Source: JAICJC01 sp963709425 (GTDB lineage Bacteria; Actinomycetota; Thermoleophilia; Gaiellales; JAICJC01). From it: a stretch of 64,000 nucleotides of DNA. Position numbers and translations under genes: made by a program. Within the stretch, counting starts at the first letter, position 1. Each line of letters starts with the position of its first letter. The notes under the pieces were generated by a model. It was not told where the DNA came from. It was given only the letters and a program-made list of their open reading frames with translations, and searched no databases. This document shows positions 32,748 through 41,604 of this stretch, one piece after another. The stretch is from contig CAVPWG010000001.1 in NCBI GenBank assembly GCA_963709425.1, forward strand, positions 558,001-622,000, given 5' to 3'.

Positions 32748-34337
32748 ATGCAGACCCGCTACGACGCGATCGTCATCGGCGGCGGCCACAATGGGCTCGT
32801 CTGCGCAGCGTATCTGGCGCGGGCCGGGCTGCGCGTCGTCGTCCTGGAGCGCCGGCACGTCCTCGGTGGGGCCGCCGTCACCGAAGAGATCGTGCCCGGC
32901 TTCCGGTTCAGCGTCGCCTCCTACGTCGTCTCGCTCCTCCGGCCGGAGATCGTGCGCGAGCTCGAGCTTCCCCGCCACGGGCTCGCGATCCTGCCGCTCG
33001 ACGGCACGCTCACACCGCTGGAGGACGACTACCTGTGGCGGGTGAACGACCACGGCCGCACCGTGCGCGAGCTGCGCCGGTGGTCGCTGTCGGACGCCGA
33101 GGCGTACGAGGAGTACGGGATCCTGATGGCGCAGATGGCCCGCTTCATCAAGCCGATCCTCTCGGCGGTGCCGGCCGACCAGGGCCGCATCCGACCGACC
33201 GAGTGGCTGTCGCTCGCTCCCCTGGCACGCCGCTTCGCCGCCCTCCCGCGCCGGCTCCGCGACACGTTCATCCAGCTCATGACGATGAGCGCGGCCGACT
33301 TCCTCGACCAGTGGTTCGAGACGGACCCGCTCAAGGCCACGATGGCGGCGTCGGGCATCATCGGCACGTTCCAGGGCATCCGGTCGCCGGGGACGGCGTA
33401 CGTTCTCCTACACCACTACATGGGCGAGATCGACGGGGCGTTCCGGGCCTGGGGCATCCCCCGTGGCGGCACCGGAGGCGTGAGCCTTGCGATCGCGTCG
33501 GCCGCCCGTGCGCAGGGTGCCGAGGTCCGCACCGAGGCGGCCGTGGCGTCCATCGACGTCCGCGGCGGACAGGCGGTCGGCGTCACCCTCCAGTCCGGCG
33601 AGACGCTCGAGGCGGATGCCGTCCTCTCGAGCGCCGACCCGCGCGTCACGTTCCTCGACCTCGTCGAGCCCGGCGCGCTCGACGACCAGTTCGTCGACGA
33701 CGTGCGCCGTTACCGGTTCCGGGGGTCGTCGGGCAAGGTCAACCTCGCGCTCGACGGGCTGCCTGAGCTCACCTGCCTGCCGGGCCCCGGCGAGCACCTG
33801 CGCGGGGCGATCAGCTTCTCACCGTCGGTCGAGTACATGGAGCGCGCGTACGACGACGCCAAGTACGGCCGGTTCTCGCGCCGGCCGTACATCGACGCGA
33901 TCATCCCGACGCTGGTCGACCCGGCGATGGCCCCGCCCGGCAAGCACGTGATGAGCTGCTTCGTCCAGTACGCGCCCTACCACCTGGCCGGCGGCGACGA
34001 GTGGGACGACGAGCGCCGCCAGGCCTTCCGCGACACGGTGATCGACACGCTGGCAGAGCGGGCTCCCAACATCCGCGACCTGATCGTCGGCGAGCAGGTG
34101 CTCTCGCCCCGCGACATCGAGGAGCGGATCGGCCTCTCGGAGGGCAACATCTTTCAGGGCGAGCTTTCGCTCGAGCAGCTCTTCTTCAACCGGCCCGTCC
34201 CCGGCTGGGCCCGCTACCGGACGCCGGTGCACGGCCTGTGGATGTGCGGCTCGGCAGCCCATCCCGGCGGCGGCCTCATGGGAGCCCCCGGACGCATCGC
34301 GGCCCTCGAGCACGTGCGGTCGCGGGGGCGCGGATGA
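32748..34337 (+). CDS. PYROXD2-like FAD-dependent oxidoreductase (phytoene desaturase superfamily)
   Basis: A 529-aa flavoprotein with the dinucleotide motif YDAIVIGGGHNGLVCAAYLARAGLRVVVLERRHVLGGAAVTEE at the N-terminus. The C-terminal FAD motif RYRTPVHGLWMCGSAAHPGGGLMGAPGRIAALEHV is also present. NHWGGG-type carotenoid signatures are absent, and the pattern fits the PYROXD2 group, whose reaction is unknown. ATG 32748 is well placed. It overlaps a clear paralogue (ATGA), forming a tandem duplicate pair. Confidence 0.85.
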   Translation: MQTRYDAIVIGGGHNGLVCAAYLARAGLRVVVLERRHVLGGAAVTEEIVPGFRFSVASYVVSLLRPEIVRELELPRHGLAILPLDGTLTPLEDDYLWRVNDHGRTVRELRRWSLSDAEAYEEYGILMAQMARFIKPILSAVPADQGRIRPTEWLSLAPLARRFAALPRRLRDTFIQLMTMSAADFLDQWFETDPLKATMAASGIIGTFQGIRSPGTAYVLLHHYMGEIDGAFRAWGIPRGGTGGVSLAIASAARAQGAEVRTEAAVASIDVRGGQAVGVTLQSGETLEADAVLSSADPRVTFLDLVEPGALDDQFVDDVRRYRFRGSSGKVNLALDGLPELTCLPGPGEHLRGAISFSPSVEYMERAYDDAKYGRFSRRPYIDAIIPTLVDPAMAPPGKHVMSCFVQYAPYHLAGGDEWDDERRQAFRDTVIDTLAERAPNIRDLIVGEQVLSPRDIEERIGLSEGNIFQGELSLEQLFFNRPVPGWARYRTPVHGLWMCGSAAHPGGGLMGAPGRIAALEHVRSRGRG

Positions 34338-35824
34338 GCTACGACGTCATCGTCGCGGGCGGCGGCCACAACGGGCTCGTCTGCGCCGCGCACCTCGCCC
34401 GCGCCGGCCGCCGGGTCGTGGTCGTCGAGCGCCGCGAGCGCACCGGCGGCATCCTGGACGGCATCGTCTCGACGGTCGGCCGGCTGCGGCCGGCGGTCGT
34501 CTCGGAGCTCGACCTCGAGCGCCACGGACTCGAGCTCGTGCGCCCGAGCGTCCGCATGCTGGCGCTGCGCGACGGCGCGCCTCCGCTCACATTCTGGGCC
34601 GATCCGGCCCGCACGGCCCAGGAGCTCGCCGCCGTCTCGCCCGAGGACGGCAGCGCCTACCCGCGCTTCGACGCCCACGTCCGCGTGCTGGCCCGGTTCC
34701 TGGGCGAGCTCGCCGAGGTCACACCACCCCGACTCGATGCGGGCGCGACGGGCGACTGGCAGGCCGGACTGAGGCTCGCGCGCGCCTACCGGCGCCTCAG
34801 CGCCCGCTCCGCGCGCGAGCTGACCCGGGCGCTGCCGATGGCCGCCGCCGACTTCGTCGGCGAGTGGTTTAGGTCGGATGCGGTGCGCGGCCCGCTCGCG
34901 GCGCGAGGCTCGCTCTTCACGGCCATGGGGCCGTGGTCGGCGGGCACGGCCCTCGTGCTCCTCGCCGACTCGGCCGGGAACGACGGCGGCGCGGCCGGGC
35001 AAACGGTGTTCGCGAAGGGCGGGCCCGAGGCGCTGGCAGCGGCGCTCGAGGCGTCGGCGGCCGCCGCCGGCGCCGAGGTGCGGACGGGTGCGGAGGTCTC
35101 GAACCTGCTCGTTCGCGGCGGGCGGGTCGCCGGGGTGACCCTCGCGTCGGGAGAGGAGATCGAGGCTCCCGTCGTGGCCTGCGGCGTTGACCCGAAGACG
35201 GTGCTCAACCGGTGGCTTCATCCCGAGGAGGCCGGCCCGCGGCTTCGGTGGCGCGCCGGGAACATCCGCACCCCCGGGGCGACGGCCGCCGTCTCGCTGC
35301 GCCTCTCGGCGGCTCCCGAATTCACCGGCGTCGACGGCTCCGAGCGGCTGGGCGGCCGGATCGTCGTCGCGCCGGGCATCGACCACGTCGAACGGGCCTT
35401 CGACTGCTGGAAGTACGACACGCTCAGCGAGCGGCCCTATCTCGAGGCGACCCTGGCCGACGGCTCGATGCACGTCCTCGCGCAATGGGTCCCCCACGCC
35501 GCCGACCCCGATCAGGTGGGCGACCTCGTCGTCTCGGAGCTCGAGCGCCACTCGCCGGGCCTGAGCGGCATCGTGACCGACCGGCGCGTGCTCACGCCGG
35601 CGCTCATCGAGCGCGAGCTGGGCATCTCCGGCGGCCACGTGTACCACGCCGAGGCCGGCCTCGACCAGTTCTTCGCATGGCGCCCGGTGCTGGGGATGGC
35701 CCGCTACCGGCTCGCCGTGCGCGGCCTCTACCTGTGCGGCTCGGGGGCACACCCGGGCGGCGGCATCACCGGTGCGCCGGGCCAGAACGCAGCCCGCGAG
35801 ATCCTCGCCGACCTCGGGCGATGA
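34334..35824 (+). CDS. PYROXD2-like FAD-dependent oxidoreductase, second copy
   Basis: A 496-aa paralogue of the gene before it: SYDVIVAGGGHNGLVCAAHLARAGRRVVVVERRERTGGILDG at the N-terminus and RYRLAVRGLYLCGSGAHPGGGITGAPGQNAAREIL at the C-terminus. The middle is more diverged (for example AGQTVFAKGGPEALAAALEASAAAAG), so the two may form a heterodimer or act on different substrates. It is coupled to the first copy by a 4-bp overlap and ends 43 bp from the convergent beta-helix gene. Confidence 0.85.
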   Translation: MSYDVIVAGGGHNGLVCAAHLARAGRRVVVVERRERTGGILDGIVSTVGRLRPAVVSELDLERHGLELVRPSVRMLALRDGAPPLTFWADPARTAQELAAVSPEDGSAYPRFDAHVRVLARFLGELAEVTPPRLDAGATGDWQAGLRLARAYRRLSARSARELTRALPMAAADFVGEWFRSDAVRGPLAARGSLFTAMGPWSAGTALVLLADSAGNDGGAAGQTVFAKGGPEALAAALEASAAAAGAEVRTGAEVSNLLVRGGRVAGVTLASGEEIEAPVVACGVDPKTVLNRWLHPEEAGPRLRWRAGNIRTPGATAAVSLRLSAAPEFTGVDGSERLGGRIVVAPGIDHVERAFDCWKYDTLSERPYLEATLADGSMHVLAQWVPHAADPDQVGDLVVSELERHSPGLSGIVTDRRVLTPALIERELGISGGHVYHAEAGLDQFFAWRPVLGMARYRLAVRGLYLCGSGAHPGGGITGAPGQNAAREILADLGR

Positions 35825-35867
35825 GCAACGGTCGGTGCAGCCGGCGCTCTGCCGGAATCCGTGGCGC

Positions 35868-37913
35868 TCACATGAGCGCGTACTCGGTATCCATGCCGGC
35901 CGTTCGCCATCCGCTCCACGTCATCTTGCCGTTGAGGTGGAACCACCGTGCGCCGGAGTCGGGCAGCACGTAGTGGTTGCCGTGATAGCGGTTGGCGGCC
36001 GCAGCCGAGAAGGCGTAGCCCGTGCCCGTCGAGTCGAAGATCCCCACGGCCTGGCCCGGCCGGGTGAGGATCATCGTGTTGTCGTGGATGTTCGCGTCCG
36101 ACGTGGCGTATGACCCGTGGGTGGTGGCGGGCGTCGTCCGCCCGCTCCAGTTGAGCACGATGGCGCCGTTTTCGTCGTTCGAAACCGTGTTCCCGTAGAC
36201 GTCCGCCCCGGGGGCGTTGCTCAGGTAGATCCCCCACCCACCGTTGTCGGCGACCGTGTTCCCCGAGATCGACATCTTGTGGCTCACCTCGACGCGGATG
36301 CCGTCCTTCTCGTTCCGCACTGACGTGTTGTTCTCGACGGTCGAGTCGTACGTGTCGACATCGAGCCAGATGCCGTTGCACAGGTTGTCGTGAAAGACGC
36401 TGTTTCGCAGCACGAGCCCCACCGTCCTCACGAACTTCGACCCGCCCGCGGCCACGCATCCGCCGGTCGTGCTGTCGCGGTAGTGGGCCGCGTCAGAGTG
36501 CGACACGTCGACGCCGTCGACGGTGACGCCGGCGCCGTGGGCGTTCAGCCCGTACCGGCCGCTCCAGGCGATGGAGCCGCCCTGGAGGAGGCTGCCGCCG
36601 AGGAGCTTCACACCGGTGTCGTGGGCGGCGGTGACCGTGACGTCGTCGAGCGTCCAGCCGTGGGCGCTGCCGAGCATGTCGACGCCTCCGGAGGTGAACA
36701 GCGCGAGCGCCACATCTCGGATCACGACTCCGGCTGCCTGTGAGGCGAATCCGTCGCCGGCGACCCCCATCTCGACGTCGTGGCCGGCGGGATCAGACCC
36801 GAGCGACACGGTTCCGGCGTCGTAGTCAACGAAGTACGTCCCCGGGCCGACCGCCGACTCGGGGTCGCCGTAGACCTTGCCACCGACGCGCACGCCGGTC
36901 TTCGCGATCGACACGCCGTCCACGGTCACGTCGTTGGCGTACGGCGCCTGCGGATACAGGTACCCGCGGAACCCGTCGCCCTCGGCGTACGCTGCCGTCG
37001 TCGTCGTACCCGAGGCGGTCCAGACGCTGCCGGAGTGGACGAAGCTCGTCAGCGGGGTGCCGCCGGTGATGACGACGCCGGGGCCGGCCCCGATGAACTG
37101 CTGGCCGTCGCGGGGCTTGATCTGGCTGCGCACGCGGTACGTCCCCGGCGCGAGGCAGAACACCGTGCCCGCCGGCTTCGTCGCTGCGAGTGTCTCGAGG
37201 TCGGCTCCGGGCCCCACGGCGATGCCGCTGCAGGGCGCCGGGGCGGGGCACCCTTCCGTGGTCGCAGTGATCGACGCCGGCGGCGAGACGTTCCGGGCGG
37301 CGTCGTACGCAACGACGGTGAAGGTCAACGACGCGCCGCAGGTGAGCCCGCCCACCGAGATGCTGGTCTCGGCCGTGCGTGCGACCGGCGTGCCGTCGCG
37401 CGAGATCCGGTAGCCCGACACGCGCACGTTGTCGGTCGAGGGCAGCCACGTGAGATCGAGGCCGGTCCGCGACGGCTCCGACTGGGCGAGGCCCGTCGGT
37501 GCCGAGGGCGCCTCGGTGTCGGGCGGAGCGCAGGCCGCGGTCCGCACCCAGCGGACGGCCGGGCGAGAGAGCCGGCCAGCCCGGGAGACGGCACGCACGG
37601 AGAACGCGTAGCTCGTCCCGCATCTGAGGTGCGACACCGCGTACCGCGCGGCGGACGTGCGTCCGATCTCCCGGCGGTTTCGGTAGACGCGGTAGCGGAC
37701 GATCCGCCCCGGTCCCGGTGATCTCCGCCACGCAAGGACGAGCGCGCTCCGCGTGACCGCGCTCGCGGTCACGTGCCGGGGAGGGGCTGGCTTGTGCGGC
37801 GCGGCGAGCGCGTTCGCGGCCGCGGCCGGGCACAGCGCGGCCGCCGCCGCCACGAGCGCCAGCGCTGCCCTCCGCGCGCGAGCCCCGCGCGCTCTTGTGA
37901 TCGTGTGGGACAT
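35868..37913 (-). CDS. Secreted protein with two fibronectin type III domains and a right-handed beta-helix
   Basis: A 681-aa exported protein. After a signal peptide (RRAALALVAAAAALCPAAAANALA) come two FN3 domains (PPRHVTASAVTRSALVLAWRRS..., PSAPTGLAQSEPSRTGLDLTWLPSTDNV...). A parallel beta-helix with PbH1-type repeats follows (GLVLRNSVFHDNLCNGIWLDVDTYDSTVENNTSVRNEKDGIRVEV, MSISGNTVADNGGWGIYLSNAPGADVYGNTVSNDENGAIVL). Such helices often belong to polysaccharide lyases or hydrolases, but I see no assignable catalytic site. ATG 37913 is chosen from the signal peptide. The upstream region carries paired inverted repeats. Confidence 0.82.
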   Translation of the reverse strand: MSHTITRARGARARRAALALVAAAAALCPAAAANALAAPHKPAPPRHVTASAVTRSALVLAWRRSPGPGRIVRYRVYRNRREIGRTSAARYAVSHLRCGTSYAFSVRAVSRAGRLSRPAVRWVRTAACAPPDTEAPSAPTGLAQSEPSRTGLDLTWLPSTDNVRVSGYRISRDGTPVARTAETSISVGGLTCGASLTFTVVAYDAARNVSPPASITATTEGCPAPAPCSGIAVGPGADLETLAATKPAGTVFCLAPGTYRVRSQIKPRDGQQFIGAGPGVVITGGTPLTSFVHSGSVWTASGTTTTAAYAEGDGFRGYLYPQAPYANDVTVDGVSIAKTGVRVGGKVYGDPESAVGPGTYFVDYDAGTVSLGSDPAGHDVEMGVAGDGFASQAAGVVIRDVALALFTSGGVDMLGSAHGWTLDDVTVTAAHDTGVKLLGGSLLQGGSIAWSGRYGLNAHGAGVTVDGVDVSHSDAAHYRDSTTGGCVAAGGSKFVRTVGLVLRNSVFHDNLCNGIWLDVDTYDSTVENNTSVRNEKDGIRVEVSHKMSISGNTVADNGGWGIYLSNAPGADVYGNTVSNDENGAIVLNWSGRTTPATTHGSYATSDANIHDNTMILTRPGQAVGIFDSTGTGYAFSAAAANRYHGNHYVLPDSGARWFHLNGKMTWSGWRTAGMDTEYALM

Positions 37914-37933
37914 TCGGATCACCAGCCCAAACA

Positions 37934-37991
37934 GTCGAGATATCTCGACAGATACCGGCGTCGCCGGCTCCCGAGATGACCCCCATCTCGG
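37934..37991. promoter_or_regulatory. Paired inverted repeats with CGAGAT half-sites
   Basis: Upstream of the beta-helix gene lie a perfect 16-bp palindrome, GTCGAGATATCTCGAC (37934-37949), and a second dyad, CCGAGATG-5 nt-CATCTCGG (37971-37991). All four arms share CGAGAT. The dyad centres are about 39-40 bp apart. This is the pattern of a dimeric regulator with two operators; the regulator is unknown. Confidence 0.55.
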
Positions 37992-38097
37992 TATTCCCGT
38001 TATCGGCACGCCCAGCGCCTTCGTGCGTCACCCGTACGGGGCGATGCGCGTCCCACGATGTGGCGGCCGGGGCCGGCCTGTCCGCGCCCTGCGGGGG

Positions 38098-39240
38098 TTA
38101 GGTGTGGAGGACGACGGTGTAGTTCACGCCGCCGCCCACGCCGAATGCACCCGAGATCCCGGGGATCTTCACCGGAGTGCGCCGGTTGGTGGTCGTGCCG
38201 TCACCGAGCTGGCCGGTCGAATTCAGGCCCCACGCCCAGGCGGACCCGTCGCTCTCGACCGCCAGGCTGTGCAGGCGGCCGTTCCCGATCTCGACGACAC
38301 CGGAGACGCCCGTCACCCTGACCGGCTTGGAGCGGTTGGTCGCCGTGCCGTCGCCGAGCTGGCCGTCGTTGTTGTGACCCCATGTCCATACCGCTCCGGC
38401 CGCGGTCAGCGCCATGCTGTGGTCGGCACCCGCGCTGACACGCGTGACCCCGGTCAGACCCGTCACCTGCACGGGCGTGAGCTTGTTGTTGGCCTTCGTG
38501 CCGTCCCCGACCTGGCCGTACTGGTTCCAGCCCCACGACCACACGGTTCCGTCGGAGCGCACGGCGAGGCTGTGGTCGCGGCCACCCGCGATCGCGACCA
38601 CGTTCGTCAGGTTGTGCACCTGCACCGGCGTCGAGTGGTTGGCGGTCGTCCCGATCCCGAGGTTCCCGAACTCGTTGTCGCCCCAGGCCCAGACGGTGCC
38701 GTCGCTCCTGAGTGCCAGCGTATGGTCGCGGGCCCCGGCGATCACGACGACATTCGCGAGGCCCGACACCTTCACCGGCACCGACCTGTTCGTGGTCGTG
38801 CCGTCGCCGAGCGTGCCGAACTTGTTCCAGCCCCACATCCAGACCGTGCCGTCGCTCTTGAGCGCCATGCTGTAGTAGTGGCCGGTTTCGACCGCGGTCA
38901 CGCCGGTCAGGCCCGAGACCTGCACCGGCGACTGGCGGTTGGTCTTGGTGCCGTCGCCCACCTGCCCGTAGTTGTTGTGGCCCCAGGCCCAGACGGTGCC
39001 GTCGCTTCGGAGGGCGACGGCATGCTCGCGCCCGCCGTCGATCTGCGTGACGCCCGTCAGACCGGCGACCGCGACCGGCGACGTGCTGCTCCCTCCCGCG
39101 CCGTTTCCGAGCTGGCCGAACTCGTCGGAGCCGGATGACGACACCGTCCCGGTGGTCGCCGCCGCGGCTGCGCCCGCGGTCGCGAGCACGACGACCGTCG
39201 CGAGCAGCGTGCAGATCCCCTGGATGGGACGGCGTCCCAC
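38098..39240 (-). CDS. Secreted RCC1-repeat beta-propeller protein
   Basis: A 380-aa exported protein. After a signal peptide (GICTLLATVVVLATAGAAAAA) there are seven repeats of about 50 residues following the pattern VxAIAGGRDHSLAVRSDGTVWSWGWNQYGQVGDGTxxNxxxPVQVxGLTG, which is the RCC1/BLIP-II seven-bladed propeller. Bacterial secreted RCC1 proteins usually bind other proteins or sugars; the ligand here is unknown. The repeats are nearly identical, so unequal recombination is possible. GTG 39240 is the start that leaves a normal signal peptide. Confidence 0.88.
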   Translation of the reverse strand: MGRRPIQGICTLLATVVVLATAGAAAAATTGTVSSSGSDEFGQLGNGAGGSSTSPVAVAGLTGVTQIDGGREHAVALRSDGTVWAWGHNNYGQVGDGTKTNRQSPVQVSGLTGVTAVETGHYYSMALKSDGTVWMWGWNKFGTLGDGTTTNRSVPVKVSGLANVVVIAGARDHTLALRSDGTVWAWGDNEFGNLGIGTTANHSTPVQVHNLTNVVAIAGGRDHSLAVRSDGTVWSWGWNQYGQVGDGTKANNKLTPVQVTGLTGVTRVSAGADHSMALTAAGAVWTWGHNNDGQLGDGTATNRSKPVRVTGVSGVVEIGNGRLHSLAVESDGSAWAWGLNSTGQLGDGTTTNRRTPVKIPGISGAFGVGGGVNYTVVLHT

Positions 39241-39308
39241 GCGACCAGGATACGGCGTCGTCCGTGCGACTGTCCACGCTCGGTGGTGCGGCCCACCCGA
39301 TTGGGGGG

Positions 39309-39878
39309 CTACGCCGGATGCTCGGGCAGGTCGCGCACCCAGCGGAGCCGGACCGCGCCCTTCCCGTACTCGCGGCACTCGGCCAGCGTGAAGCGCCGGC
39401 GCGGCAGCTGGGCGTGGTCGAACACGGCCGGGCCCGCGCCGAGGACGGTGGGAGCGATCGTCAGGATCACCTCGTCGACGCGGTCGGCCGCGAGGGCCTG
39501 CCCGGCGACGTCGCCCCCACCGCAGATCCACGCCCGGGCATGCCCTGACGCGGCGATGCCGTCGAGGATCTCGGCCAGGTCTCCCTCGACGCGGGTCACC
39601 CGGGTGCCGCCGGGATCGGCGGCTGCGGCCCGGGCCGCCAGCTCCTCGTCGTGGGAGACGAGCCAGATCGAGAGGCCGCGATGCGGCAGGTCGTGTCCCT
39701 GCTCATGGAGCCACCGCAGCGTCCCGCTCCCGCACACGAGCGCGTCGATGCCCGCGATGAAGTCGTCGAAGTCGTGCTCCTCGCCCTCGCCGGCGACGGT
39801 GTCGAGGAACGACATGTCGTCGCCGGGCCCGGCGATACGGCCGTCGATCGACATCGCCGTGTACCAGACGACCTGCAC
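39309..39878 (-). CDS. Dihydrofolate-reductase-fold protein (RibD C-terminal-like)
   Basis: A 189-aa protein: VWYTAMSIDGRIAGPGDDMSFLDT at the N-terminus, then IDALVCGSGTLRWL and ARAWICGGGDVAGQALAADRVDEVILTIAPTVLGAGPAVFD. This is the RibD_C/DHFR-like group, NADPH-binding reductases of mostly unknown substrate and not true folate reductases. GTG 39878 is used. It begins 2 bp after the DsbA-like gene ends, so the two are probably cotranscribed. Confidence 0.85.
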   Translation of the reverse strand: MQVVWYTAMSIDGRIAGPGDDMSFLDTVAGEGEEHDFDDFIAGIDALVCGSGTLRWLHEQGHDLPHRGLSIWLVSHDEELAARAAAADPGGTRVTRVEGDLAEILDGIAASGHARAWICGGGDVAGQALAADRVDEVILTIAPTVLGAGPAVFDHAQLPRRRFTLAECREYGKGAVRLRWVRDLPEHPA

Positions 39879-39880
39879 GT

Positions 39881-40531
39881 CTAGGGAGTGCGCGCCTGCT
39901 CGATTGCCTCACGGAGCGTCTCGGCCGGGTGCGCCCCGGCCAGGCCGACCCGCCGATCGATGACGAAGAACGGCACCGCCGAGATCCCGAGCGCCGCCGC
40001 CTCGCGCTCGTCTTCGCGCACGTCGGCGGCGTGGTCGGCACCCGCCAGCATGGCGCCCACCGCCGCAGCGTCGAGTCCAGCATCGCCCGCCACCCGCGCC
40101 AGCGCCTCGCGGTCGCCGATCGGCTCGCCCTCGCCGAAGTAGGCCGCGAGCAGGCGGTCCATGACCTCGACCTGGCGGCCCTCGGCGTGCGCCATGTGGA
40201 GCACCCGGTGGGCATCGAACGTGTTCCCCCGCCGCGCGCGGGCGAAGTCGAAATGGATACCGATCTCGGCGCCCATGCGCTCGGTCTCCTCGTGCATGGC
40301 GCGCGCCTCGGCGAGCGTGAGGCCGCGACGGCGGGCCAGCTCCTCGTCGGCCGATCCCGCGTCGGCCGGGATGGTCGGGTCGAGCTCGAAGCTCCGCCAG
40401 CGAAGCTCGACGCTCCCCTCGGGGAACGCCTCGAGCGCGGTCTCGAGGTGGCGCTTGCCGACGTAGCACCACGAGCACACGATGTCGGCCCAGACTTCGA
40501 CCGTTGTCGTCGGCGGAGTGTCGGCGCTCAT
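39881..40531 (-). CDS. DsbA-family oxidoreductase (FrnE-like)
   Basis: A 216-aa thioredoxin-fold protein with no signal peptide. The active site CSWCYVG is near residue 18 (VEVWADIVCSWCYVGKRHLETAL), with an inserted helical domain (HEETERMGAEIGIHFDFARARRGNTFDAHRVLHMA) and the cis-Pro loop GISAVPFFVID. FrnE-type members are cytosolic dithiol oxidoreductases or isomerases. ATG 40531 is preferred to an in-frame GTG three codons earlier. Confidence 0.9.
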   Translation of the reverse strand: MSADTPPTTTVEVWADIVCSWCYVGKRHLETALEAFPEGSVELRWRSFELDPTIPADAGSADEELARRRGLTLAEARAMHEETERMGAEIGIHFDFARARRGNTFDAHRVLHMAHAEGRQVEVMDRLLAAYFGEGEPIGDREALARVAGDAGLDAAAVGAMLAGADHAADVREDEREAAALGISAVPFFVIDRRVGLAGAHPAETLREAIEQARTP

Positions 40532-40620
40532 GTCGGGCACAGAAGCACAGAACGCCGAAACGGCGCTCCGTGTTCCCGGTCAGGCGTCGGCGCGCGCTCG
40601 GGACGATCCTCCGGACGGGG

Positions 40621-41562
40621 CTACCGCCAGACGGTGAAGCCCGTCATCCCCATCTGGGCGCCGCTGAAGCCCGGCCGGCCCGCCCGCCGCTGCGCCGGGG
40701 TGGTCGTGAAGCGCGGCCCGTTGAGCTCGATCCAGTCACCGAACGCGCGCATGCGCGCGAGGCCCGGCCCCAGGTTCTCGAGGGTGATCCCGCCGCGGCC
40801 GGTCGCCTCGGTGGTCGCGGCGAAGTTGGCGTCGAACGTCGCGTCCGGCCCGAAGGTGTCGGCGCCGACACCGAGGATGTGGCGCTGGTCGAAGAGCCAA
40901 TCGACGGCGGCGCCCGAGAAGCCGGGCACCTCGTCGAAGTAGTCGTTCATCGGCCCCGGGCGGCGCGCGTTCCCCAGGTGGTAGAAACGCGAGAGGCCCG
41001 TGTAGAGCACCACGTAGGAGCCCGGCGGGATGCGCCCGTGCTCGCGCTCGAACCGGCGCAGGTCACGGATCTGGACGAAGAAGTCGCCGTTGCCATGCCG
41101 GCGCTGGATCGCGGCGCGCACATCGATGACGACGAGCGGCCGTGGCGTGAAGAACCGCTCGGGGAGGCGGACGAGGCACGGCGAGCCGACATGGAAGTGG
41201 CACGGCGCCGAGATGTGCGTCCCCGTGTGGGTGCCGAGCGAGGTGATCTGCTCGAGGAGGTAGCCCGATTCCGGCACGGTGGTCCAAACGCGCCACGTGA
41301 ACGGCGGGTCCCCGGGGAAGATCGGCGCGCCCGTCGTGAGCGGCTGGCCGAGCCGAACCGGCTTCGCCGTGCGCGGGTCGACGGACCAGTACGGGGCCGC
41401 GATGCCGGTTCGTTCGGCCAGCCGGGCGGCGCGCCCGTCGGGGAGCTCGGAGAGGCGTGCGGCGGCCGGGCTCTGCTGCGAGATCAGCCGGTCGGCGGCG
41501 AGCGCCGTCGCCGCCGCCGCGAGCGCGACCACGAGCGCCATGATCGGTGTCCCCCTCCGCAT
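40621..41562 (-). CDS. Exported cyclase-family (kynurenine formamidase-like) hydrolase
   Basis: A 313-aa metal-dependent hydrolase with a signal peptide (MRRGTPIMALVVALAAAATALAADR). The cyclase signature is SLGTHTGTHISAPCHFHVG, a variant of HxGTHxDxPxHF with Ser in place of the Asp. GADTFGPDATFDANFAATTEATGRGGITLENLGPGLARM is the conserved C-terminal part. Relatives hydrolyse N-formylkynurenine or related amides, usually in the cytosol; an exported copy is less common. The gene is solitary, with the divergent yihY-like gene 42 bp away. Confidence 0.82.
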   Translation of the reverse strand: MRRGTPIMALVVALAAAATALAADRLISQQSPAAARLSELPDGRAARLAERTGIAAPYWSVDPRTAKPVRLGQPLTTGAPIFPGDPPFTWRVWTTVPESGYLLEQITSLGTHTGTHISAPCHFHVGSPCLVRLPERFFTPRPLVVIDVRAAIQRRHGNGDFFVQIRDLRRFEREHGRIPPGSYVVLYTGLSRFYHLGNARRPGPMNDYFDEVPGFSGAAVDWLFDQRHILGVGADTFGPDATFDANFAATTEATGRGGITLENLGPGLARMRAFGDWIELNGPRFTTTPAQRRAGRPGFSGAQMGMTGFTVWR

Positions 41563-41604
41563 CGGCGGGAGTATCCCACGCCCGGGTCCTGAGATCATGC
41601 CTAG

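Noticed and set aside
38098..39240. Tandem DNA repeat as a mobile or CRISPR feature
   Set aside because: The periodicity of about 150 bp is explained by RCC1 propeller blades in one reading frame.
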